From: Diorhabda sublineata
Taxonomy: Eukaryota; Arthropoda; Insecta; Coleoptera; Chrysomelidae
DNA length: 64,000 nt
Assembly (NCBI RefSeq): GCF_026230105.1
Contig: NC_079482.1
Span: 16,616,001 to 16,680,000 of the forward strand
Direction: 5' to 3'
Below are positions 22,641-32,430 of the stretch, one piece after another; the stretch's first letter is position 1; each line of letters starts with the position of its first letter. A program made the translations under genes and the position numbers. The notes below the pieces were generated by a model, which was not told the origin of the DNA, searched no databases, and was given only the letters and a program-made list of their open reading frames with translations.

Positions 22641-23660
22641 CGTGAGGGAAAATTCCGGAAAAAAAAATTCAATAGCGACATATCCACAGGAAACTAGATT
22701 ATAATCAACTTTCCTGTATACATAAATTAGGTTTTAAGGATATAAAATCACATCTAGTATCTATAGTTTGCGATTGGCAGAGATAATTTCTGGTCACCTT
22801 GTATATTGTCAGCTTATATACTATACGAAACAGGAAGAGGAGGATAAAATAATCAATCAATTCATAATAATTGAGAAGATATTTTGAATAGAAGATTATG
22901 TTGCATGAGTATCTCAATTCACAGTACAAAACAAAGACATGTCAATGGTACTTTTAAAATGTCTACTACCCAGCAACTCCATCTATTTCTCGGATTAATG
23001 TGGTTTTTATTCTCATGTTAATCAAATTAATTATAGCATAAACTATTCTATTTCATAAAGCTATAATTTTTTAAAATAGCTATAATTACATCAAATTTAT
23101 TATTTTTCATATACAAAGATTCGACAAGAAATTCAATTAAATATTCTCTAGAAGCTTCCAGTTTTTTTTACATATTCGGTTTATTGTAAAAAATTCTATT
23201 ATTATGGAAGTGAGTGACCCTGAGCTACCAGATAGTATTAAAAAACTAATTGTACAGGGTATTCAAAGTGTAACGGATTCACAAGCGATATACATTATAA
23301 ATAAATAATTATTTCTTTTGAAGACCCTGTTATTATTTAGTGTAAGCTGTAGATACGTATTCTAACGGGTTCTTTGTGGAAATATTACAGGGATTGAGTT
23401 ATAAGCTACTGTTTCCTTGTTAAAATATTTTGCATATGGAAGAATCTCATTATTAATGTAATCTTATATTACTATAACGAGATCGCACATTTTGAATATA
23501 ATCTCGATAAATTTTTTCATAAGCAACATCAAACACATAGTATATTTTGCCTTTCACACTATAAGTAAAATCTAAAATTCTGTTATTGCAATGTCTTTAA
23601 AAAAATTTATTACTGATATGAGTGTTTGGAATGATGTCTTTATAAACGTGACAAATCACC
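22641..23660. other. AT-rich DNA without recognisable gene
   Basis: No recognised exon or repeat. A TACAGGG-type trace near 23255 is too short to assign. Confidence 0.4.
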
Positions 23661-23836
23661 GTAGAGGACGCTCAAGGTTCTACACTGGGGCCAGATCTAT
23701 GGAACGGTCTATATGATAGTTTGCTTTTGGCGCGCTACTCGTTGCTTACGCCGATAATGTGATAGTTGCGATTACCGTACAATCTGCAAAACGACCGCAG
23801 TTAAAATTGAACCAGAAAATGAGACGGGTATGGGGT
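23661..23836 (+). pseudogene. Short LINE reverse transcriptase fragment (YADD region)
   Basis: Two overlapping frames give AQGSTLGPDLWNGLYDSLLL and then VAYADNVIVAITVQSAKRPQ followed by LKLNQKMRRVWG. These correspond to the GVPQGS-LGPLLWN--YD segment and the catalytic VAYADD box of R1/I-type LINE reverse transcriptases. The second catalytic Asp is Asn here, and a frame change lies between the two blocks. It is distinct in type from the LINE tails at 24020 and 26284. Confidence 0.65.
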
Positions 23837-23855
23837 TAGGTTAGGTTAGGCTAGG
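23834..23855 (+). repeat. Short telomere-like (TTAGG)n tract
   Basis: Reads GGTTAGGTTAGGTTAGG followed by CTAGG, i.e. three perfect and one imperfect unit of the common arthropod telomere repeat. It sits at the 3' edge of the preceding reverse transcriptase fragment. It is too short to be a telomere and is probably incidental or microsatellite-like. Confidence 0.5.
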
Positions 23856-24014
23856 ATGACAAACCACAGACTTCTACTCATTAAGGAAAAAACTTAACTG
23901 ATAATTCTCACAAGGAAACGAATAGAGACAAGACTGCCAACTGAGATCGGGAAAGAAGAAATCGAGTCCAGATGAGAAGTAGATACAGTAGATCCGAAGA
24001 TTTCTTCCTAGAAA

Positions 24015-24243
24015 AACGCTCCTAGACAGGGAACGTAGCGACGACATAAGGCAAAAATTCAGAGTGGAAAATATTAACGAATGGGTACTGAGCAGAAAGT
24101 GCGAATGGGACGAACACATAAGTAGAATGAGCGAGGAAAGAATAGTAAGAATAGCACGAGACAAGTTACCACTGAGGAGAAGAAGTATGGGAAGGCCACG
24201 AAAAAGATGGAGTGATAATCTTACGATTACGAACAAATTAAAT
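24015..24243 (+). pseudogene. LINE ORF2 C-terminal tail
   Basis: An open stretch reads LDRERSDDIRQKFRVENINE, then WVLSRKCEWDEHISRMSEER and IVRIARDKLPLRRRSMGRPR, ending KRWSDNL. This is the C-terminal tail of an insect LINE (DR-R--DIR-----I--W---RR--W-eHi-RM---R--KIARD--P-GRRS-GRP-KRW-D). No stop interrupts this part, so it is less decayed than other LINE pieces here. The upstream region (23880-24010) has the same polarity but is broken. Confidence 0.75.
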
Positions 24244-25589
24244 GTTTTTCGAAGAAGATACTCAGTATATTTCTCCATTTTTTTAATATCCTTTTTCTCT
24301 TACTCTTGATTATATATGTAGACATCGATCTGTCTCTCTTTTTTCGAAAAAATATAGTGTACAATTTCCAAATAAAAATACAGTAACTATTTAAAATTAA
24401 TTCAAAATCTATATATTCCGACAATATTCTAACATTTTTTCTAGAAATACCATACAAAAATAACCAATTAAAATAATATGTAAAATTTATTTTTACTTGG
24501 GGTCGTACGATCTGGTTGCTACGTCGTATATTCTATCATTGCAGCTTTCTTGCTTTTAAGACTGCTCGACATGGTACAAAACTTGCATGTAATTTCTTGC
24601 AAGATCAAAATATTGCAGTTTTACGCAAGTCTCTCGTCATTCAAAATTCCATAAGAAGAAGTAAACAATTTCCCTGTTAGCGTTTCAAAAATGAAAATAA
24701 CAGGAGAAAGTGGTCAGCTACTGCCTTGCCTGATGAGCAGAAAGAGAGCCCAGACGTTGGTGGACAAAGCCCTGGCTAGATAGAACAAGGGGAAACATGA
24801 GTTTATCTATAGAATTAGAAGAGAAAAAATACAAAATTATCTTTGTATCACAAAATGAGACCAAACCGATAATTTCGCAAGTGCGAGATCTTGCATGGAA
24901 CAATCAGCTGAACTCCAACTGCGCATGCTTTTGATCAAGAAACATTGCGTGTTGCACTGTATGCACGTTGTCTTTCATCAACTCAAGCGGCCTTTATTCC
25001 TCCTTCAATAAAGTGAAAATATTTTCAGCTTGTTTATAATACATGTTTGATAAATACTTTCATCGAATGTTAAACGTTTATCATACAGAAATGCAATTTG
25101 TTGATTTATCATTTTTTAGCACTCTACCACTGAGTACTAAACGAACTAGGTGGTTTTTAAAATTTGAAACACTATAGACAAAAATATACAAGGTATCTTA
25201 ATCGAAATAATGTAGTTACATTTAACATATTGTCCATCCTGTATATACTTCATACAGATTTGGTATGTAGCTCAGTTACAAAAGTATTTGAAGGGTCAAA
25301 TTTTACAGAAAAGATAGTAGCAGAATAAGAAATGCTACTTAGGCTGATTACTTTGCTCCTCCTCTAACTTATTTATGAATCAAAACAATTATTTATCAAT
25401 GCTTCACATTGCCACATTATGTATAGACTCACGCTAGAAACTGACAAACCTGCTGAAGCGTGCTTACATTGGAAACATGAATTCTAGAGAGTCACATCTC
25501 TATATCTATACTAGATATTAGTTAAAAGAGTTATTATGACATAGGATAAACGGAAAAACACAAGTAAATTCGAGAACACATTTGCAGCA
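24244..25589. other. AT-rich DNA without recognisable gene
   Basis: Short open frames only. A possible 3' non-coding region of the preceding LINE is included at the start; no poly(A) tail or target duplication was identified. Confidence 0.4.
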
Positions 25590-26015
25590 GTCTTTTAAAG
25601 CAGTATAAACCATTTTCTGTTTATATTAGTAACAGTGGATGAGTCCTATTTCCTCACGATGATGTGGAGACCAAAATTTAGAGTAAAAAGTGGAAACATC
25701 GTGTTTCAGCACTGTCTAGAAAAATTTAGATAAAACCTTCAGAAGGGAAGATAATACACACCGTATTTTGGGATGTTTAATTTTAGTATATTACATCTGT
25801 TAATTTACAAAATAATATGGGGCGATACATTAAAACGATGAAGGAAATTGTGTGATGGTTTCCTCTTTCATCAAGATTACGCATCTAGTCACAGATCTGC
25901 AATAATTCAGGCTAGTTTCGAATTAGTCGACCATCCGCCATTTTCTGGCATGTGGCACCATTAATTACTAGCTGTTTCCAAAACGTATCCCTTGCGTAGT
26001 AAACAATAATGAAAT
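25590..26015 (+). pseudogene. mariner transposase pseudogene (catalytic core only)
   Basis: Blocks in order: TVDESYFLTMMWRPK (normally TGDE-W---; first Asp kept), FGMFNFSILHLLIYK, DGFLFHQDYASSHRS (normally LLHQDNAP-H; second Asp kept), FELVDHPPFSG and, in another frame, LFPKRIP (normally YYLFPKLK). The expected SPDLAPSD box carrying the third Asp is destroyed. Terminal repeats are not resolved. It differs from the mariner at 7188-8028, so at least two mariner lineages have been active. Confidence 0.65.
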
Positions 26016-26283
26016 TATATGGTAAATTGCAGAGGTTTGTAAAAATATTATGCTAAATTATCGATGTGAACAATGTGTTAACCTCAATGGAAAAATTAAA
26101 ATTTCCATAATATTTAATTGTAGGAATGAGTAATTGTATGACCAATGTATTGGTCCTCATAAGTAACTATTTGGGGGTGAATTACTTGAAGAATTAAATA
26201 GACAAAGTAAGATCTGAAAGAAGGCGAAATAAAAAACTATTCTATAGCTAATCTTATTATACGAAACGGGGGATTGGACCTTT

Positions 26284-26655
26284 AAGGTGAACTTACTAAG
26301 GCGCTTAGTGAGTTTCGGAATGTGGATCTTTCGGAGGATGCTGAGAATTTCCTGGGTCGCTCATCTCAGTAACAAAGATGTAATGCAAAGAATAGGCAGC
26401 GACAGGGAACGTATAGAATTAATAAAAACTCGAATAACCTCGTACCTGGGATACATAAAAAGAAATGAGAAATACAGACTTTTGCAATGTCTGATCTAAG
26501 GGAAAATCAAGGGAAAACGTAGTCCTGGCAGACGACAGGCTTCATGGATGAAGAATATTCGCGAGTGGACCGGATTAGACGCTCAGACGCTGATAAGAAG
26601 GGCCAGAGACAGAAATGACTTTGCTGGGATTAGAAGAGGGCACCCAAAGAAGAAG
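26284..26655 (+). pseudogene. LINE ORF2 C-terminal tail
   Basis: The text reads MWIFRRMLRISWVAHLSNKD, then VMQRIGSDRERIELIKTRIT, SYLGYIKRNEKYRLLQCLI, a stop, then GKIKGKRSPGRRQASWMKNI, REWTGLDAQTLIRRARDRND and FAGIRR. This is the classic C-terminal domain of the insect LINE type whose consensus reads E-W-yRRmLrISW-dhvtNe-VL-r, YlGHi-Rn-kY-LLq-I--GkI-GkR--GRR--SWLkNLR-W. Only one in-frame stop is present, so it is comparatively well preserved. The reverse transcriptase domain upstream is absent, as in a 5'-truncated insertion. Confidence 0.8.
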
Positions 26656-28582
26656 AATATTATCAGTTCATCATAGGCAAAATTGATATCAATACATATA
26701 TCACGAAATGCAGCATCTGATATATCAAAATGAAAGTTAGTACTACGTGAACTGACACAAAATCCACGACAGATACAAGAGTTAGTATGTTATATGCACC
26801 GCAATATAAACTAGAAAAGCAACACTGAAGGTGGAGATATAAAAAATTTATGAAAAGTTCGGGAAAGAAATCTGAACTGTCGTAAAGACGTAACATGTTT
26901 TCAATACAAACCAAAACATACTGCGCAGTCGATAGGTAAACATTCAACACTCTATCTCTTCAGAGCTACTATTACGGACATGAAATATCTATTTTTCGAA
27001 TGGAAATAAATGATTAGGAAACATAATTCCGCATTGTTTTTTCAAAGAGTGAATCTATTCAAGTTAATAGGCCATAGAGCACTGAAAATTTCAAATAAAA
27101 AAAGTTTTTTTTGAGAACTATATGCCGAATATTTTAACAAGTTACAGAAGTTGTGTTAAGGATCACATTATTGACTACCCATTATACAATAAATTCAGGT
27201 ATATGTCTACAGATTCTCTTACAATTTCTATAAATCATTCATTCTTCATTATAAAGTTTTCTAAAAGCTCAGTAGAACTTAAACAGGTTTTTCCATCAAT
27301 ATTTACGTTCATATTGAAATAAAACTAAAAACTCAAACGTAAACTTAGATTAAAAAACCTGCACAGTTACCTGCAATTAAACTTAAGTTAAATAGTTACG
27401 TGTCTACTAATACATACAAGTATGTTTTCATCACAGTCTATCGCAGAATTACATCTGCCATTTCCTATTTCTTTTTGCGTGCATTTCATCACAGTCAATA
27501 CAGAAAAAATGGTTTGTTTGTTTGATAATGCGAAAATGACAAATAAAGTAAAAGAAAGAAAATAAAAGTTTAAATAATATAACAGAGATGTTAAATCAAA
27601 TAGACTTGCTTCCTCATTGATGTAATTTCCTTGATATTTGACTAAAATCAATTGAATATGATTTTTAATGGTAAATTAATTATTTTTTCGAAGATTTGAG
27701 TGGATCTATTAGATAATAATAAAAATGAAATAAATAATTCGAAAATGGTGCTATCTAATTATTAAGAAAATAAGGACGGATTTTGGATTACATACATAAT
27801 ATTGCTTCTGCACCAAAAAAAGAGATTAAACAACGTAATCAAGAATGTCTCAGTTACCATAACTTCAGTGTGAGTTTGTATGTTTTCATGTATAAGAGTT
27901 GCATCAAGTAACTATAACCACGATCTCAAGGAATCTGTTTGAATCCTATATTTATCAATAAGACCTGAATATCAAGACAAAAGCGCTTACATATCTTCCA
28001 TCAAATAAAAATCCATCTATTATATGTTTGATGTATATGCAGTTGGAAATCTCAAATTTTTTAATTATAAATACAGTTTCCTTTTAAAGCTATGATGAAT
28101 TATAAACACTCAGAAGTTTCTAAAAACGAAAATAACAATTATTATTTAATAGGTCAAAGTTTTTTAAATGATATCTTTAAAAATTTAAAAGTGAGTAGGA
28201 TCAACAGGATTACAGCTATTACTTTATTACGAATTTTACCTTTTATTTATTGAATATTACTGAGTCGACTTCTGACTTCCAAAACAACACATAAATAATT
28301 GAAAATGTCTATTTTTATTATATCGAAATTGCTTATATTTTCCTTTTAGAATTGAATCAAGTAAATATTATTAAATAACAATAATTAATAATTGAATAAT
28401 GACTGTCAACCTGTTAGTACGTATTGTATATTGTCTGAACTAAATCATTAATACAAAATGCATGCAGTATTAAAGAAAATTAAGTGACAAACAGAAAATA
28501 TAATATTAATTTTGATAATTTTGTTATTACGTGAATCAACTATCTCTCGAAATAATTAATGTGTACAATAACAAATAAGCTT
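26656..28582. other. AT-rich DNA without recognisable gene
   Basis: Only short, low-complexity open frames; no repeats with clear partners in this window. Confidence 0.5.
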
Positions 28583-28905
28583 CAATAGAAATCGGCCCAC
28601 TGTAAAATTTTGACTTTAAATATATTTTTTTTAAATTACCCATCAGATCAAAAAAATAATTATGCTGTTTGTAAAACAATTTAATATGCTTTAATGTGAG
28701 TATCAATTTATCACGATTATCGTTTATATGCGTAGCAACCGGTAAACAAATTGTGATTGTGATTGTAACGAAAATAACAAATTTGACAAATATTAAAATA
28801 ATTGCGTTTACAGCAAAAATTTACATATTATTCTTTTTTCATAATCTCGATGGTGTTCAAGTGTGTTAGTCCAATGCATACTACACCTGTGAAAGTTTGT
28901 TTGAT
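28583..28905 (+). mobile_element. Left end fragment of the same Tc1-like family as 14783-16109
   Basis: Starts with CAATAGAAATCGGCCCACTG and follows the first 280-320 bases of the 14783 element, including ATATGCGTAGCAACCGGT and TGATTGTGATTGTAACGA, then GTGTTCAAGTGTGT. The transposase body and right end are missing, so this is a truncated copy. Both copies share length-preserving blocks, confirming that the 14783 sequence is a repeated family. Confidence 0.8.
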
Positions 28906-31440
28906 GGGGAATGGCCGGCCAGGTCAACGGACCTTATTTCACTACATTTCTTTTTGAAGAGTTAATTTAAATTGAAAATTGGAAACAAATATCCAGAAAT
29001 TGAAAGATAGGATTGAATAAAGTTCAACTAAGATTAGCTCATTTTTCAGAAATGGGGTTTCTCAATTTGAGCACTTCATTTGACCCAGTTTTTGAATATC
29101 CAGGTATTACTTCTGTTTTTATATATCAAACAAAACATTTAAAACTGTCCTACTAATTTTTAAAGCTTTAAGGACATGACCTCAAAAATTAAGACATACT
29201 GGGAAGTAGTTTCACATTTTTCCGGTTTCAGAATATATTTAAATTTAACATAAAAAACGAGAGTTTCTTATTTTGAAAATATCGCTCTAGTTGTCCGCAA
29301 TGAAAGCAAAACTGAATTTACACTATGACGTGTATTAATATTTTTGCCTTAACGTTCCCTCCTAACAAGAGAAATTTGAAATTTTCAATTGCTATTTCAA
29401 AAAATTCATCCGCAGAAAACAAATCTATTGCAGAACAGGGAGACTATATTGGATAACTCAATCTATGTCGATCAATCGAAAGAAAAACTAATTAAACAAC
29501 CGTATAATGTAAGAAAAGAACCTCATTTCTCAGTTAGCTGAAACAATTTTCATCAATGATTTTTTTTTTAAATTTATTAATCACTATATCTGATTATGAT
29601 TGAAGATTTCTATAGATTGTTATTAACCATTGTTATGTAATATAACCCGAATCAGTTAATAATAAACTTTGACACTCATTATTGTGACTACAGATAATCT
29701 GCCCAAATTGTCTACAAAACATTACTGAAATTACGAATATTAAAGAACAATATTGTTTCGAACAGATAAAATCGACATCCAGGACATTAGGACAAGTTAT
29801 GACCGAAATATTAAATATTTAGGTCGTTCGAAAAGAGGAAATTTGGCTAACGATGCGTGATACCGTCAAAACAATTGATATGAAAAACAAGAGCAATAAA
29901 TTCTTCAATCCATTGCACAGTGTTAATAGCAATGGACAAAAATTGAAAAATCAGGTTTTTAAAAAGTTAATATATAGGCGATTCCTCTATTATTACAAAG
30001 TTTAATGTTGAGAAAAGACGTACGTCATTTCAATAAATGGAGTTCGTAACTTGAGGATTAGTCTAATTTTAGCAGTGTTAAAATGCAAGTCAAATATTTA
30101 ATCACCTCATCCTATCTATTTAGTTTTCTTCCTGTAAAATTGAGATTTGTACTGACAGTTTACTATCCTCTAACTATAAATATTAATAATGAAATCATAA
30201 AAATGTTAAGTGATATTTTATTATTTATACATTTTTGCGAAAGTAAAATTCTTGAATGTTTTGAATTTTTTCACTTAGACAACAAAAAACACCTCTGGGA
30301 TTCTGATTGTAGCTAATCAGAATTTGAAATAGTATAACCCAATTTACGTACTGCTAGGTGCTCATCTAACTGCTTTAACTTTTTCAGAAAACATCCGGAC
30401 TCAATAAATATTTTACTCATTTGCTCTGATTCACTACTATCCATTAAAACGAGGACAATTTCTTGAAAAAAAGCGGATAGAGCTGATGGCGAAGTCAGAA
30501 AAATATATATTGCCAGTTAATTAAGAAGAAGACGACCCTGGCGAAACAGCAATAAACTCCTCAAAGATTTTATCTTATGTGAATGCTAGCACAGATGATA
30601 AATCTGATTAATATCTAAGTAATGTAAGTGTAAATAAGATAATTCTATTAGTGGACGTTGCCTAAACATGACGATCATTGTTAATCAATACTGTAAAAAA
30701 CTCTTTCGCCATCACCGATTTCTATCGGGAAAAGATTTTACTTTATACAACTGCAAGAAATGAACGTTACAATATTTATTCGATACATTTCAATTTTTGA
30801 ATGGTGTTGCAGGTAAGTCAAAAGAAAGTATGTACAATTTATCATAATTATTATATCACAATTAAGAGAAAAAATTGAGAAAATATAAGGTGCAAATTAT
30901 AATTGCCACTGCCGACGATCAATCTGAATTATAAGAGGTTTTAAAATGTATAAAACTTTAATTACTTAAGAAAGACGATGATTTTTAATCGATATTAAAA
31001 ACTTTTTTTTGGAATTTTTTATTTCAATTTTGGTGCTTCTAAACCACTCAAATAAGGAGATTTTACCATATAAAAATTTGTATATAGTTCATGTTACAAA
31101 GTATGTTTCAAAAATCTGATGAGTACAAATTGGGGTGAAACTAATCATGATTATATCATTCGTGTGGAAAATTGGGAGAGAAGATATTTGGTTTCTTCTT
31201 TTTAGATAAATATTCGGACAGATAGAGAAAAAATGTAACATTAAATCATGTAGTAATGAAACTATAAACTTATATAATTCCAACAATGGATAATTGCAAA
31301 TCTAGACAGTGTTGTTCTACAATCCTGAAACAAAACATTAAGGTTAATGCACAGGGAAAATGTTTTTTCTACGTCCGTTATAATATTCACATTTTTTTCA
31401 TTCATTCGCATTCATAAAGAATGTAATTTCAAAATCGGTC
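28906..31440. other. AT-rich DNA without recognisable gene
   Basis: Short open frames only. A few GC-rich bases near 28915-28930 (GGCCGGCC) may still be Tc1 transposase remnant. Confidence 0.4.
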
Positions 31441-31444
31441 AAGA

Positions 31445-31486
31445 AGCGTGAAAAAAAGTACCGTGGCAGGTTATTTTTTCATGCTT
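31445..31486. repeat. Imperfect palindrome at the 5' side of the Crypton
   Basis: AGCGTGAAAAAAAGTACC (31445-31462) pairs imperfectly with GGTTATTTTTTCATGCTT (31469-31486). It shares the core GTGAAAAAAAGT with the 3' palindrome. Confidence 0.4.
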
Positions 31487-31685
31487 TTGCGTTAAAAAAG
31501 TGTCGTAACGTCTTATTTTTTAACACAAATATAAAATTGTTTTATCAAAATAGTGGGCTGTGAACACTTTCTTTCTCATGTCAATTCGTTTGTCCGATAA
31601 ACTGTTACACTTTTATTACTTGATATTCGTTTCAAGAAAATCCGTTTTGTGTCTAATTAGAAGGAGTGTAGTATTAGTATTAGTG

Positions 31686-32282
31686 ATGGAGAGTGATAGC
31701 GAAGAAAGTTTAAACTGCACATCAGAAGACAATAGATTGAACTTGGTAAACATTTATAAAAAATGTAAAAACCAACGACGCACAAATTTCAAAACAGATC
31801 ATTCATTTCTGCATTATAGAAATGGAAAATGCAAAACCCAAGTTGTAGTTATCAAAACCTTTTCAAAAATTCCCTCGCTTATCGCAACATATTTGAATTT
31901 ATCTAATCCAAAAAACTACACTGGGCATACATTCCCACGCTCTTCGGCGTCTCTATTAGTAGATTCCAGTGGTGATATCATTCAACTGAAGAATCACAGT
32001 GGATGGAAATCCAACACAGTTGCGGAGGGTTACGTAAACCACTCAATAAAAAACCAAATGGATTCAGCAGTGAAAATTTTGACAACTAGTTCGACTTCAA
32101 GCAACATTGTAAATGTTCACGATCCTACCAACAATCCAATAAGTACTAATACAACTATAGACGATGTTTTTTCTTTGAACTCGTTAAATGCTGCCAATTC
32201 AAGTACCAATAGTAATGTAACTTCTTCATTTCAAATTAATAATGCTCACAGTTCTACTTTTAATATTACTATTACAAAATAA
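31686..32282 (+). CDS. Crypton tyrosine recombinase, internally deleted but open
   Basis: Tyrosine recombinases break and rejoin DNA through a Tyr nucleophile assisted by an R...H-x-x-R...H/W set. The likely start is the ATG at 31686 (MESDSEESLN), giving 198 residues; the frame is open further upstream. After an acidic start and a basic KKCKNQRR segment the C-terminal catalytic half follows: HYRNGKCKTQVVVIKTFSKI, PSLIATYLNLSNPKNYTGHT, FPRSSASLLVDSSG, LKNHSGWKSNTVAEGYVNHS. This contains the H-x-x-R box as HTFP (the Arg is replaced by Pro, with Arg at the next position), the His/Trp pair in HSGW and the Tyr of AEGY. The N-terminal core-binding region and the first catalytic Arg are missing, since related proteins are much longer. 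The tail after AEGY is Ser/Thr/Asn-rich. It is probably an inactive deletion derivative; an open frame leaves co-option possible. Confidence 0.75.
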   Translation: MESDSEESLNCTSEDNRLNLVNIYKKCKNQRRTNFKTDHSFLHYRNGKCKTQVVVIKTFSKIPSLIATYLNLSNPKNYTGHTFPRSSASLLVDSSGDIIQLKNHSGWKSNTVAEGYVNHSIKNQMDSAVKILTTSSTSSNIVNVHDPTNNPISTNTTIDDVFSLNSLNAANSSTNSNVTSSFQINNAHSSTFNITITK

Positions 32283-32346
32283 TAATTGGTAAGTTTTGTC
32301 GAATTTTTTAAGTCTACGGACGCAGTAAAATTTTTGTATGAAACTC

Positions 32347-32426
32347 GTGAGTAAAGTAACTTTTTTTCACTTGTAGGAATTGCCGCCAAACCGTCCTACT
32401 CGTAAAAAAAGTACTGCTTTACTCAC
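32347..32426. repeat. Imperfect palindrome at the 3' side of the Crypton
   Basis: GTGAGTAAAGTAACTTTTTT (start of the left arm, 32347-32377) pairs with the right arm 32395-32426 (CCTACTCGTAAAAAAAGTAC and on to CTTTACTCAC) around a short loop. It lies about 65 bases after the recombinase stop. It is a candidate recombination site or 3' end structure. Confidence 0.5.
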
Positions 32427-32430
32427 TTGT

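Larger units (their letters stand above)
31440..32430 (+). mobile_element. Crypton-type (tyrosine recombinase) deletion derivative
   Basis: A single recombinase-derived frame is flanked by imperfect palindromes at 31445-31486 and 32347-32426. Cryptons use a tyrosine recombinase rather than a DDE transposase, lack long terminal inverted repeats and leave little or no target duplication. The ends given here are my inference from the palindromes and are approximate. Confidence 0.55.
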
